Part shown: positions 1 to 8,539 of the stretch, in pieces
How the letters are laid out: every line of letters starts with the position of its first letter
Numbering within the stretch: the first letter of the stretch is position 1
Assembly (NCBI GenBank): GCA_900767645.1
Contig: CAAFZY010000021.1
Coordinates: 1-64,000 of the forward strand
DNA from: Alphaproteobacteria bacterium
Lineage (GTDB): Bacteria > Pseudomonadota > Alphaproteobacteria > RF32 > CAG-239
DNA length: 64,000 bases
Direction: 5' to 3'
Notes under the pieces: generated by a model
Database searches by the model: none
What the model saw: only the letters and a program-made list of their open reading frames with translations
Told to the model about the DNA's origin: nothing
Position numbers and translations under genes: made by a program

Positions 1-92
1 AAATCTCCTCAAAAAGTTAGTTTTGAGAAGATTTTAGCTCGCGTTTTTTTTTTGCAATATTTACGAGTCCGTGCTGTGCATAAGTTGTATTT
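1..92 (-). repeat. Pseudopilin leader repeat, copy 1 (gene lies left of the window)
   Basis: Read on the minus strand, this segment matches the leaders found at 15641-15730 and 29215-29306, with about 4 mismatches to the former. It carries the same A10 tract and the same GAGGAGA ribosome binding site near its end. In the other two copies a pilin-like gene starts 8-11 bases further on, so a third such gene probably begins just left of position 1. That gene is not visible here. The repeat starts within about 5 bases of the sufD stop, and no terminator separates them. Confidence 0.85.
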
Positions 93-96
93 TTGT

Positions 97-1410
97 TTAA
101 ATCAGAGAGCGTATCCATTTGCGGATATTTTCATCGGTGATTTTGTTTATACCCTCATCGGCAAAAGCCGTAATTAAAATTGAGCGGGCGTCATCTTCCG
201 CAATTCCGCGTGACTGCAAATAAAACATTTGCTCTTTGTCAAGCTCTCCGCAAGCGGCGCCATGCGAGCATTTAATGTCATCGGCAAAAATCTCTAATTC
301 GGGTTTAACATCAATTTCCGCCGTGTCGCTTAATAAAAGCGCGCGGTGCAATTGGTATCCTTCGGTTTTTTCCGCCATAGGCGCAATATGAATTTTACCC
401 TGAAAGACTCCTTTTGCTTGCCCGCCGGCAATTCCTTTAACCAATTGATTGGAGCGGGTGTAAGAGGCAAGGTGCTCAATATCGGTAGTGGTATCAATTG
501 TTGCCCAGCCGTTCATTTTATAAACGGCATTGACTTCCGCCGCGGCTTGCTCTTCTTTTAACACAACGTGTGTTTCCTGTCGCGCCAAATCGGCTCCGGT
601 TTGCAGGCAAAAGCTTTCATATTTTCCGCCGGCTTTAACCGTAACCGTATTAAGCGCAATGTGCACAGCCTTAAAGGCCTCTGTTTGCGCTTTGTAATGG
701 TTAAGCAATGCATTGCGCCCGATAAAAATTTCATTTACAATGTTGTTAAAATAGGCTGATTTTTCCGCGCCCGAATAATGATAATATTCAACTATTGTAG
801 CTTTGGAGTCGTTTTCAAGCACAATCACATTACGCATATTGGCAAAAATTTTGTTTTCAGCGTGAGTGTGGTTAATAAGCGCAATCGGTTTGTCGGGGCA
901 AAAATCGCGCGTAACCCGTAGCAGAATGCCTTGCTCTATATAAGCGGTGTTTAAAGCGGCAAAGGGGAAATTGCTCATCTCAAAACTTTTATTTAAGTGC
1001 GCAAACAGTTCGCCGTCAGCGGCAGCGTCAAGCAGACTCATAACTTCAACGCCATCCGGAAGATGAAAACCGTCTTCTTTGAGCTTGCCGTTGCAAAAAT
1101 GAATTTCGTATGTGTCAAAAGGCAAAACCGTGTGTCCGCACGAGCAATGATTATGTTCATGCTCGCAGCCGCAATTATGATTGCCGCAACAGCAATGCTC
1201 TTCAGTGGTCGGTTCTATAACAAAGTCAGCGTCGGCAACTTCGCGCACGCGGGTATATTTCCACGCTTCTGTTTTAGGTGAGGGCAGACCGATTTCGGCA
1301 AAGGCTGCACGCCCTTGCTCGCGCAAAATTTCAAGTTTGGCAATTTCTGCTCCTTGTAAGCGTACGTTTTGCAACAGTTTGCCGCAAATATTTTGCTTTA
1401 GGTTTTCCAT
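97..1410 (-). CDS. sufD: Fe-S cluster assembly protein SufD with a Cys/His-rich insert
   Basis: SufD is a scaffold subunit of the cytosolic SufBCD complex that assembles Fe-S clusters. The 437-residue product shows the family's beta-helix core and a C-terminal part matching SufB/SufD, including CSHGAACGELD and the FYLQSRGI motif. Residues about 71-93 form an insert with seven cysteines (73-75, 80, 82, 89, 91) and six histidines, which is not part of ordinary SufD and looks like a metal-binding loop. It is the last gene of the suf operon and abuts sufC. No sufS, sufE or sufU follows in the window. The identification is secure; the role of the insert is unknown. Confidence 0.95.
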   Translation of the reverse strand: MENLKQNICGKLLQNVRLQGAEIAKLEILREQGRAAFAEIGLPSPKTEAWKYTRVREVADADFVIEPTTEEHCCCGNHNCGCEHEHNHCSCGHTVLPFDTYEIHFCNGKLKEDGFHLPDGVEVMSLLDAAADGELFAHLNKSFEMSNFPFAALNTAYIEQGILLRVTRDFCPDKPIALINHTHAENKIFANMRNVIVLENDSKATIVEYYHYSGAEKSAYFNNIVNEIFIGRNALLNHYKAQTEAFKAVHIALNTVTVKAGGKYESFCLQTGADLARQETHVVLKEEQAAAEVNAVYKMNGWATIDTTTDIEHLASYTRSNQLVKGIAGGQAKGVFQGKIHIAPMAEKTEGYQLHRALLLSDTAEIDVKPELEIFADDIKCSHGAACGELDKEQMFYLQSRGIAEDDARSILITAFADEGINKITDENIRKWIRSLI

Positions 1411-2175
1411 TTAGGCTTTGTTCCTTATAAATTCGGCATAACCGTTTTCTTCCAGTTCTAAGGCTAAGTCTTTATTGCCTGATTTAACAATATGTCCGTC
1501 GGCAAACACGTGCACAAAATCAGGCACAATATAATTAAGCAGACGCTGATAGTGTGTAATAATCAACATGGCGCGCTTCCCGTCACGCAATGAGTTAATG
1601 CCGTCGGCAACCACTTTTAAGGCGTCAATATCCAAGCCGGAATCAGCTTCGTCCAAAATTGCCATTGCGGGCTTGAGCATAGCCATTTGCAAAGTTTCCA
1701 TACGCTTTTTTTCGCCGCCGGAAAAACCGACATTAACGGCGCGCTTTAACATATCGTTATCTATGCCGAGTTTTTTACCTTCCGCGCGCATAATTTTAAT
1801 AAATTCCATGGTGTCAAGCTCCGGTTCGTTGCGATGCTTGCGCACGGCATTGACCGCATACTTCAAAAATGCCGAAACCTGTACTCCCGGAATTTCAACC
1901 GGATACTGCATAATTAAAAACAATCCTTCGCGGGCGCGTTCTTCCACGCTCATGGCGGTTAAATCTTTGCCTTTAAATTTAACGCTGCCGGAAGTTATTT
2001 CATACCCAGGTTTGCCGCACAAAACATAAGATAAAGTTGACTTTCCGGCACCGTTCGGCCCCATAATGGCGTGAACTTCACCCTCGTTTACGGTTAAACT
2101 GAAGTTTTTGATAATTTCTTTATCGCCGACTTTGGCGCACAAATCTTCAATTTCAAGTACCGGAGTTTTAGTCAT
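1411..2175 (-). CDS. sufC: Fe-S assembly ATPase SufC
   Basis: SufC is the ABC-type ATPase of the SufBCD complex and drives the conformational changes needed for cluster assembly on SufB/SufD. The protein shows Walker A (GPNGAGKST), the signature FSGGEKKR typical of SufC, Walker B (MAILDEADSGLD) and a switch histidine (ITHYQR). I chose the start at 2175 (MTKTPVLE) because GGGAGA lies about 9 bases upstream. Longer starts at 2184 or 2199 would put the ribosome binding site inside or against the start codon. The gene overlaps the end of the MazG-like gene by 8 bases, so translation is probably coupled. Confidence 0.96.
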   Translation of the reverse strand: MTKTPVLEIEDLCAKVGDKEIIKNFSLTVNEGEVHAIMGPNGAGKSTLSYVLCGKPGYEITSGSVKFKGKDLTAMSVEERAREGLFLIMQYPVEIPGVQVSAFLKYAVNAVRKHRNEPELDTMEFIKIMRAEGKKLGIDNDMLKRAVNVGFSGGEKKRMETLQMAMLKPAMAILDEADSGLDIDALKVVADGINSLRDGKRAMLIITHYQRLLNYIVPDFVHVFADGHIVKSGNKDLALELEENGYAEFIRNKA

Positions 2176-2449
2176 GGTGCTCATTCTCCCATTCATCAAG
2201 CCGCTTGGCTATTTTTAAAAGTTTTTGTTTTTTATAATCTTCAACTTCTTGCTTTATGTTATAGCAGCATTTTAATTGTTCTAACATAATTTCAACATCG
2301 GCGGTTTCTTCAATTATGTCACTGATATTGTCTTTGCCGCGGTTGACATTTTTCAGAATCTCTTTAATGAGCTCGCTCATTTCTTCAATAACCTGCAGCA
2401 TTTGAGGGTTTTTGCCCCAAGTTTTTAATGCTCTGTGATAAATATCCAT
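2168..2449 (-). CDS. MazG-like NTP pyrophosphohydrolase domain protein
   Basis: The 93-residue all-helical protein carries an EEMSE motif near residue 22 and an EETAD motif near residue 46. This is the EExxE...ExxD metal-binding pattern of the MazG/all-alpha NTP pyrophosphatase superfamily, which hydrolyses nucleoside triphosphates to monophosphates. It is a single short domain, so it resembles the small phage or house-cleaning type rather than full-length MazG. It sits inside the suf operon: its ATG shares one base with the sufB stop codon (TAATG), and it overlaps sufC. Substrate and link to Fe-S assembly are unknown. Confidence 0.75.
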   Translation of the reverse strand: MDIYHRALKTWGKNPQMLQVIEEMSELIKEILKNVNRGKDNISDIIEETADVEIMLEQLKCCYNIKQEVEDYKKQKLLKIAKRLDEWENEHHD

Positions 2450-3894
2450 TATCCTACGCTCCCTTCTAGGCTGATGTTAATTAATTTTGCCGCTTCAATA
2501 GCAAATTCCATCGGCAGATGCTGCATAACTTCTTTGCAGAACCCGCTCACAATCAGGCTGACGGCTTCTTCTTCGGAAATTCCGCGCTGCCGGCAGTAAA
2601 AAAGCTGTTCATCGCTGATTTTTGAGGTGGTGGCTTCATGCTCAAGCACGGCAGTTCGGCTGCGATTTTCAATATAGGGCACGGTGTGCGAGCCGCAAAG
2701 CGAGCCTATCAGCAAACTGTCGCATTGCGAATAATTGCGGGCGTTATCGGCTTGCGGCGCCACTTTAACCAATCCGCGATAAGTTTGGTTTGAATATCCG
2801 GCGGAAATGCCCTTAGATATAATCCGCGATGAGGTGTTTTTGCCGATGTGAATCATTTTGGTGCCGGTATCGGCCTGTTGGCGGTTGTTGGTAATTGCCA
2901 CCGAATAAAATTCGCCGACCGAGTTGTTTCCTTGTAAAATGCAAGACGGATATTTCCATGTAACCGCGGAACCGGTTTCAACCTGCGTCCATGAAATTTT
3001 GGCATTATCGCCGCGGCACGCCGCGCGCTTAGTTACAAAGTTATAAACGCCGCCTTTGCCGTCTTTATCGCCGGGGTACCAGTTTTGTACGGTGGAATAT
3101 TTAACTTCGGCGTCTTTTAATACCACAATTTCAACAATTGCGGCATGAAGCTGATTTTCATCGCGTTGCGGAGCCGTACAGCCCTCTAAATATGAAACAT
3201 AACTGCCTTCGTCGGCAATAATTAAAGTGCGTTCAAATTGTCCGGTGTTTTTGGCGTTGATGCGGAAATAAGTTGAAAGCTCCATCGGGCATTTTACACC
3301 TTTGGGAATATACACAAATGAGCCGTCGGTAAACACGGCGGAATTAAGGCAGGCAAAAAAGTTGTCGGTAAACGGCACTACCGAACCCAAATATTTTTGT
3401 ACTAAATCGGGGTGATTTTTAACCGCTTCCGATATGGAACAGAAAATAATGCCTTGTTCGGCAAGCTTGGCGCGATAAGTGGTGGCAACCGAAACGCTGT
3501 CGAACACGGCGTCAACCGCAACAACGCCGGCTAAAGCTTCTTGCTCTTTAAGCGGAATGCCGAGTTTGTTGTATGTTTCAAGTAATTTCGGGTCAACTTC
3601 ATCAAGGCTTTGGGGCGAAACCTTTTGTTCCGGAGCCGAATAATAGTGCAAATCCTGATAATTTATTTTGTCGTATGTCAGCTTTGCCCATGTCGGCTCT
3701 TTCATGGTTTTCCAAAACTCAAAAGCTTGCAGACGGCGGTTAAGCAACCATTCCGGTTCGCCTTTTTTATTTGAAATCAAACGAATAATATCTTCGTTTA
3801 ATCCTTTAGGTGCTGTTTCGGCAATAATATCGGTTACAAAACCGTATTTGTATTTATCGCCGCTTTCATCAATTATTTCAGGTTTTTCTGCCAT
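2449..3894 (-). CDS. sufB: Fe-S cluster assembly scaffold SufB
   Basis: SufB is the main scaffold of the SufBCD complex, on which the nascent Fe-S cluster is built. The 481-residue product is close to the usual length and contains the family hallmarks [19 protein letters not shown] and the C-terminal YCRQRGI region. The start at 3894 (MAEKPE) is supported by GAAGGA 9 bases upstream. An in-frame TTG at 3930 and an ATG at 3924 lie upstream of, or inside, the likely promoter -10 box and lack a ribosome binding site. It is the first gene of sufB-(mazG-like)-sufC-sufD. Confidence 0.97.
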   Translation of the reverse strand: MAEKPEIIDESGDKYKYGFVTDIIAETAPKGLNEDIIRLISNKKGEPEWLLNRRLQAFEFWKTMKEPTWAKLTYDKINYQDLHYYSAPEQKVSPQSLDEVDPKLLETYNKLGIPLKEQEALAGVVAVDAVFDSVSVATTYRAKLAEQGIIFCSISEAVKNHPDLVQKYLGSVVPFTDNFFACLNSAVFTDGSFVYIPKGVKCPMELSTYFRINAKNTGQFERTLIIADEGSYVSYLEGCTAPQRDENQLHAAIVEIVVLKDAEVKYSTVQNWYPGDKDGKGGVYNFVTKRAACRGDNAKISWTQVETGSAVTWKYPSCILQGNNSVGEFYSVAITNNRQQADTGTKMIHIGKNTSSRIISKGISAGYSNQTYRGLVKVAPQADNARNYSQCDSLLIGSLCGSHTVPYIENRSRTAVLEHEATTSKISDEQLFYCRQRGISEEEAVSLIVSGFCKEVMQHLPMEFAIEAAKLINISLEGSVG

Positions 3895-3919
3895 TGGTTT
3901 TAATCCTTCAAGGTTTTTC

Positions 3920-3948
3920 AGCATAAGCAATCACGACATAAAAATCAA
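3920..3948 (-). promoter_or_regulatory. Likely sigma70 promoter of the suf operon
   Basis: On the minus strand, TTGATT (3948-3943) and TATGCT (3925-3920) are separated by exactly 17 bases. Transcription would begin near 3913, leaving a leader of about 20 bases before the chosen sufB start. This is pattern matching only. Confidence 0.55.
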
Positions 3949-3958
3949 GGGTTTTTAA

Positions 3959-3970
3959 CTAAATATTTAG
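3959..3970. promoter_or_regulatory. 12-bp palindrome upstream of sufB
   Basis: CTAAATATTTAG is a perfect 12-bp inverted repeat. It sits in the divergent gap between sufB and the LysM lipoprotein gene, about 10 bases upstream of the suf -35 box. It could be an operator for a suf regulator, but it does not match a binding site that I can name. Very AT-rich DNA makes chance palindromes fairly common. Confidence 0.25.
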
Positions 3971-4010
3971 CTATTTGGTGCAATACTCTCATCTTAAGAG
4001 AAGGAACTTA

Positions 4011-4898
4011 ATGTTTAGAAGAATCTTAAAAATAGCGGCACTGTGCCTGATGCTGAGCGGATGTTATTTTTCTGACGGCGGTATCAGAATGTTTAATAGC
4101 GGAGTATGGTTTGGCGAAACTCCGTCGGCGGTAAGCGTACGCAAAGGCGACACGCTTTACAGCATTTCGCGTCGTTATAATGTTCCGCTTAAAGATTTAA
4201 TTGAGGCTAACAATTTGCGTCCGCCGTATAATTTAAATGTCGGACAAACTTTACGCTTGCCGGTGGCTCAATACCATATTGTTAAAAAAGGCGATACGCT
4301 TTACAGCATTGCCCGCGAACATAATCTTGATGTTGCTTCTTTAACCCGCAAAAATAATTTACAAGCGCCGTATACTTTATACGTAGGGCAAAAATTGGCG
4401 CTTTCCGGTTCGGTTTCAGGCACTTCATATAAGCAATCTGCCGTTAAATCAGCGACGAACAAAACATCGGTTTCAAATAAACGAGCCTCGCGCACTTCAA
4501 ATTATACGCCGCCTAAAAACCGCACCGCTAAATTTATGTGGCCGGTTAAAGGTACGGTAATTTCCGGTTTCGGCGTAATCGGTAAAGGGCGCAAAAATGA
4601 CGGAATTAATATTAAAGCCGCACGCGGAACGGCCGTAAAAGCCGCCGATAAGGGTACGGTTGCTTATGCCGGTAACGAGCTTAAAGGTTTCGGTAACTTA
4701 ATTTTAATCAAACACCCCGACGGCTGGATAACCGCATATGCTCATAATGACAAGCTTTTGGTACGCAAAGGGCAAAAAGTTATCAAGGGCGAAAAAATCG
4801 CCACGGTCGGCAGCACCGGCGGTGTCAACAGCCCGCAACTTCATTTTGAGGTTCGCGCCGGTAAAAAGGCGGTAAATCCGCGCAAATATTTGCCTTAA
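4011..4898 (+). CDS. LysM/M23 lipoprotein, NlpD-like amidase activator
   Basis: The product is a 295-residue predicted lipoprotein (lipobox ending at Cys18). Two LysM peptidoglycan-binding domains lie at about 42-84 and 88-131, followed by a low-complexity linker and a C-terminal LytM/M23 domain (about 195-294). The LytM domain lacks catalytic zinc ligands: the usual HxxxD is replaced around GINIKA, and the HxH reads QLH. This is the NlpD/EnvC pattern, in which an inactive LytM domain activates cell-division amidases. The start at 4011 has AAGGA 5 bases upstream; an upstream in-frame TTG at 3975 has none. A degenerate stand-alone endopeptidase is a less likely alternative. Confidence 0.85.
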   Translation: MFRRILKIAALCLMLSGCYFSDGGIRMFNSGVWFGETPSAVSVRKGDTLYSISRRYNVPLKDLIEANNLRPPYNLNVGQTLRLPVAQYHIVKKGDTLYSIAREHNLDVASLTRKNNLQAPYTLYVGQKLALSGSVSGTSYKQSAVKSATNKTSVSNKRASRTSNYTPPKNRTAKFMWPVKGTVISGFGVIGKGRKNDGINIKAARGTAVKAADKGTVAYAGNELKGFGNLILIKHPDGWITAYAHNDKLLVRKGQKVIKGEKIATVGSTGGVNSPQLHFEVRAGKKAVNPRKYLP

Positions 4899-4954
4899 TT
4901 GCGGATAAACATTCAAAGAATCGTAAAAAATTGTTAAAGACTGTGCAATTTAAT

Positions 4955-4982
4955 TTGTATCGGCTGAAATTTGGTGTATATT
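4955..4982 (+). promoter_or_regulatory. Possible promoter of yajC-secD-secF
   Basis: TTGTAT (4955-4960) and TATATT (4977-4982) are spaced by 16 bases, about 34 bases upstream of the yajC start codon. This is a plausible housekeeping promoter by pattern only. Confidence 0.4.
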
Positions 4983-5015
4983 CACGGCAGTATTAAATTT
5001 TTGAAGGAGAAAACG

Positions 5016-5390
5016 ATGTTGATTAGCAACGCATGGGCACAGGCTGCAACGTCAGGCGCGTCCGGTGCTTCACTCACCGGAACAATCATTCAGATGCTTG
5101 CGATTGTGCTGGTGTTCTACTTACTTTTGATTCGTCCGCAACAAAAAAGGATGAAAAAACATGAGGCGGAATTAAAAGCCATTAAAGTCGGCGATAAAAT
5201 TTTAACCGGCGGCGGTTTGTACGCAACGGTTAAGGCAACCGATGACGATAATTTGCTGGCTGAAATTGCCCCAGGTGTTGAAGTAACTCTGCATCGTTAC
5301 ACCGTTCGTGAAGTTGTTACCGATGCGGCGGAAAATTTGCGCAACAGCGTGAAATCTGCTGTTAAACACAAATCTAAAAAATCTAAATAA
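5016..5390 (+). CDS. yajC: Preprotein translocase subunit YajC
   Basis: YajC is a small inner-membrane protein associated with SecDF and the Sec translocon. The product (124 residues from the chosen start) has one membrane segment at about 25-45 followed by the family hallmark LIRPQQKR and a cytoplasmic domain with KVGDKILTGGG. The start at 5016 follows AAGGAGA at ideal spacing; a longer reading from 4971 has no ribosome binding site. The gene lies 15 bases upstream of secD in the standard yajC-secD-secF order. The C-terminus is lysine-rich. Confidence 0.96.
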   Translation: MLISNAWAQAATSGASGASLTGTIIQMLAIVLVFYLLLIRPQQKRMKKHEAELKAIKVGDKILTGGGLYATVKATDDDNLLAEIAPGVEVTLHRYTVREVVTDAAENLRNSVKSAVKHKSKKSK

Positions 5391-5405
5391 ACAGGGTAAA
5401 ATAAA

Positions 5406-6950
5406 ATGTATAAATTATCAAAATTCAGAGTAATGATTATTCTGGCCATTTGTTTGGTCGGCATATTCTTTGCTATCCCGAATATTATGCCTAAAAGCGT
5501 TAAATTACCCGGTTGGTGGCAACCGGTAAGCTTAGGGCTTGATTTGCAGGGTGGCTCAAATTTGTTGTTGCAGGTTGACTTTAACAATGTAATGAAAGAC
5601 AGAATGTCGACATTGGAAGATTCTGCTCGTCAAACCTTGCGCGAACACCGCATTCGTTACCAAAATTTATCTGCCGACAGCAGCAGCGTTAAAGTTAAAA
5701 TTGATAACTTAAACGCCCGCAATCAGGCTATGGGATATTTCCGCAAACTTGAAGACGGTTTGAATGTTTCCGTAAATGAATCCGGCACCATCGAAATTAA
5801 ATATACCGATCAGGCTTTGGCTCAATTGCGCGCCCGAGTTCTTGATCAGTCAATTGAAATTGTTCGCCGCCGTATTGATGAACTCGGCACTAAAGAGCCG
5901 GTTATTCAAAGTCAGGGTATTGACCGTATCGTGGTTCAGCTCCCCGGTGTGCAGAATCCTGAAGAAGTTAAACAGCTTTTGGGTAAAACCGCTAAAATGT
6001 CATTCCACTTGGTTGACGACCGCACCAATGCCGCTGATGCCAGAAGAGGTAAGTTAAACAGCGCTTCTCGCGTTGTTAGCGGTATGGACGGCGGTGAGTA
6101 CGTAATTGCTCGCAAATCAGTTGTCGGCGGTGAAAATTTGGTCGACGCGCAAGTTAATTTTCAAGATGGCGGCGCGGTTGTAAGCTTTAAGTTTGATAAT
6201 GTAGGCGGTCGTAAATTCGGCGAAATTACCAAAAACAACATCGGTCGTCAGCTTGCGATTGTGCTTGATAATGAAGTTATTTCCGCTCCGGTAATTCAAT
6301 CTGCCATTATGGGCGGCAGCGGCGTTATTACCGGTAACTTTACTTCTGAAGATGCCAACGAATTGGCCATGTTATTGCGTTCAGGCGCTTTGCCGGCTCC
6401 GTTGGAAGTTTTGGAAGAACGCACGGTTGGCGCAGGTTTGGGCGCTGATTCTATTCAGGCCGGTGTGGTTGCTTCCGTTATCGGCTTAATTGCGGTAGTT
6501 GTGTTTATGATTGCGGCTTACGGCTTGTTTGGTCTGTTTACAACCGCTGCCGTATTTATGAATCTGTTTTTAATGCTCGGCGCCATGAGCTTTATCGGCA
6601 CGACATTAACGCTTCCGGGTATTGCCGGTATTATCTTAACCATCGGTATGGCGGTTGATGCCAACGTGCTTATTTTTGAACGCATGCGTGAAGAAGTTAA
6701 AAACGGACGCTCAACCAAAGATGCCGCTGAGGCAGGGTTTACTGAAGCTTGGAATACTATTTTGGATTCTAACTTAACCACTCTGGTTGCCGGTTTTGTA
6801 TTGTTCTGGTTTGGTACCGGTCCGGTACGCGGATTTGCCGTTACCTTAACCATCGGTATTCTTACTTCAATGTTTACGTCGGTAACCGTAAGCCGTTTGA
6901 TTATCGCTTACTGGATTTCCCGTTATAAACCAACCAGATTACCAATTTAA
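5406..6950 (+). CDS. secD: Protein translocase subunit SecD
   Basis: SecD is the RND-family partner that uses proton motive force to help pull proteins through the Sec channel. The 514-residue protein has an N-terminal membrane segment, the DLQGGSNLLLQVD motif, a large periplasmic P1 region and a C-terminal block of about five membrane helices. The transmembrane motif GMAVDANVLIFERMREE lies near residue 415. Length and motifs are normal. The gene follows yajC and is 17 bases from secF. Confidence 0.98.
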   Translation: MYKLSKFRVMIILAICLVGIFFAIPNIMPKSVKLPGWWQPVSLGLDLQGGSNLLLQVDFNNVMKDRMSTLEDSARQTLREHRIRYQNLSADSSSVKVKIDNLNARNQAMGYFRKLEDGLNVSVNESGTIEIKYTDQALAQLRARVLDQSIEIVRRRIDELGTKEPVIQSQGIDRIVVQLPGVQNPEEVKQLLGKTAKMSFHLVDDRTNAADARRGKLNSASRVVSGMDGGEYVIARKSVVGGENLVDAQVNFQDGGAVVSFKFDNVGGRKFGEITKNNIGRQLAIVLDNEVISAPVIQSAIMGGSGVITGNFTSEDANELAMLLRSGALPAPLEVLEERTVGAGLGADSIQAGVVASVIGLIAVVVFMIAAYGLFGLFTTAAVFMNLFLMLGAMSFIGTTLTLPGIAGIILTIGMAVDANVLIFERMREEVKNGRSTKDAAEAGFTEAWNTILDSNLTTLVAGFVLFWFGTGPVRGFAVTLTIGILTSMFTSVTVSRLIIAYWISRYKPTRLPI

Positions 6951-6967
6951 TTGCAGAGGAATGTAAA

Positions 6968-7906
6968 ATGAAAATTTTTAATTGGGTAACCAAAGATACC
7001 AATATAGACTTTATGAAAGCCCGTAAAATTGCGTATGCCGCGTCAATCATTATGGTGTTGCTTTCATGCTACTTTATGATATTTAAGGGCTTTAACTATG
7101 GTATTGACTTTTCCGGCGGTATTTTAATGGAAGTTAAAAGCGAACATAAAATTGACGCTAATGAGGTTCGCAAACAATTATCCGGAATTGGTCTTGATGA
7201 GCTTACTTTACAAACCATCGGTGAAAACGGCGATGAAATGCAAATTCGCACCCAAACCGATGACAACAGCGAAGACGCTCAACGCATTGCCATTGTTAAA
7301 ATTAAAGAAGCTTTAGGCAGCGGGTACGAATATCGCCGTGTTGAATCGGTCGGTCCGCAAGTCGGTGATGAATTAAAACGCGCCGGCGTGGTTGCTTCTT
7401 TAATTGCTATTTTGGCCATTTGTGCATACATATGGTTTCGTTTTGAGTGGCAATTTGCCTTTGGCGCATTAGTAGGATTGTTTCATGATGTTTTAATTAC
7501 GGTGGGTTTGCTCTCATGGTTTAATTTTGACATCAGCTTAACTACGGTTGCCGCGGTTTTAACTCTTGCCGGTTATTCGGTAAATGACAAAGTTGTTACG
7601 TATGACCGTATTCGTGAAAACCTGCGTAAATACAAAAAAATGTCGCAGTATGATTTGTTAAATAAGAGTGTTAATGACATTTTGTCACGCACGATTTTAA
7701 CCGGATTAACCACCATTTTTGCCTCGGCGGCATTATTTGTGTTCGGTGGTGAAGCTTTGCGCAGTTTTTCGTTTACCATTTTATGGGGCGTAATTATCGG
7801 AACATATTCATCTGTTTACATTGCTTCGGCAGTGTTGAATTTGTTTGATTTACGCAAAACCCAAGAAGCTCGTGAAAAAGACGTTAATCCGTTCGGCAAT
7901 GTGTAA
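6968..7906 (+). CDS. secF: Protein translocase subunit SecF
   Basis: SecF forms the SecDF complex with the product of the preceding gene. The 312-residue protein has an N-terminal membrane helix, the FSGGILMEVKS motif of the periplasmic domain and a C-terminal membrane block with LAGYSVNDKVVTYDRIREN. A GCAGAGGAATGTAAA ribosome binding region precedes the ATG. It is the last gene of the yajC-secDF operon, which ends at a strong hairpin. Confidence 0.98.
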   Translation: MKIFNWVTKDTNIDFMKARKIAYAASIIMVLLSCYFMIFKGFNYGIDFSGGILMEVKSEHKIDANEVRKQLSGIGLDELTLQTIGENGDEMQIRTQTDDNSEDAQRIAIVKIKEALGSGYEYRRVESVGPQVGDELKRAGVVASLIAILAICAYIWFRFEWQFAFGALVGLFHDVLITVGLLSWFNFDISLTTVAAVLTLAGYSVNDKVVTYDRIRENLRKYKKMSQYDLLNKSVNDILSRTILTGLTTIFASAALFVFGGEALRSFSFTILWGVIIGTYSSVYIASAVLNLFDLRKTQEAREKDVNPFGNV

Positions 7907-7928
7907 AATACACAGCAACCTTAAAAAT

Positions 7929-7962
7929 AAAAGGCACCGTTGAGGTGCCTTTTGCTTTTTAA
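7929..7962 (+). terminator. Rho-independent terminator after secF
   Basis: AAAGGCACC and GGTGCCTTT form a 9-bp stem with a GTTGA loop, followed by TTGCTTTTT. It closes the yajC-secDF transcript. Confidence 0.85.
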
Positions 7963-7968
7963 GAACTT

Positions 7969-8310
7969 TTAGCGCATAATTGCATGTAATATACGCAAAA
8001 GCTTTTCCGGAATAAAAGCAGGATACTTATTCCATGCTTTTTTGTACAGAATTGTTACTGCCGATGAAGCTTTCAGAAAACCGAATTTTTCTTCCAAATT
8101 CATGCTTCTCCATAAGCGCATTGCCGTTTCCGGTTTTTGGGGGAAAATTTCCGTTAAAAGCTCGTTGTAAAATTCTTCTGACGGCGGGTTGCCGTTTTCA
8201 TCTTTGTGGGCGTTTGTAACTTTGTTTAAGCCCTCAAGAATACGCACCAGCCTTTCTTGTTTTTCATCAGAAAAGAATCCGGCGATTGATTGTTTAACCC
8301 AAGTTTTCAT
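7969..8310 (-). CDS. Hypothetical protein, 113 residues
   Basis: I do not recognise this protein. It appears soluble and mainly helical, with no signal peptide or membrane segment, and is rich in charged residues and aromatic pairs such as RLWRSM and KKAWNKY. No convincing ribosome binding site precedes the ATG at 8310, and the gene stands alone between the secF terminator and a gap of about 230 bases. The length, normal amino acid composition and lack of a better frame make it a probable gene. Confidence 0.55.
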   Translation of the reverse strand: MKTWVKQSIAGFFSDEKQERLVRILEGLNKVTNAHKDENGNPPSEEFYNELLTEIFPQKPETAMRLWRSMNLEEKFGFLKASSAVTILYKKAWNKYPAFIPEKLLRILHAIMR

Positions 8311-8539
8311 AATTGTATTTTTTTAAGTCATAATTATTTGTCATTGCCATTGTTTATGACATAAACGGCATTTTTTGTCAATAAAATTTTACATTTATTT
8401 ATTGCTCCATAAAACCGCGAGCTCCGAAATTTCAATGCCGGCGGGCAGAGCGCATATTTTTGCAATGTCTTTAAGATTGATTTTGTACAAACATTTAACT
8501 TTATCAGAACAACATTTATCACCAAATACGCGTCAAGGG

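Noticed and set aside
4011..4898. LysM/M23 lipoprotein as an active endopeptidase
   Set aside because: The zinc-binding residues expected for active LytM peptidases are replaced, fitting NlpD-type activators instead.
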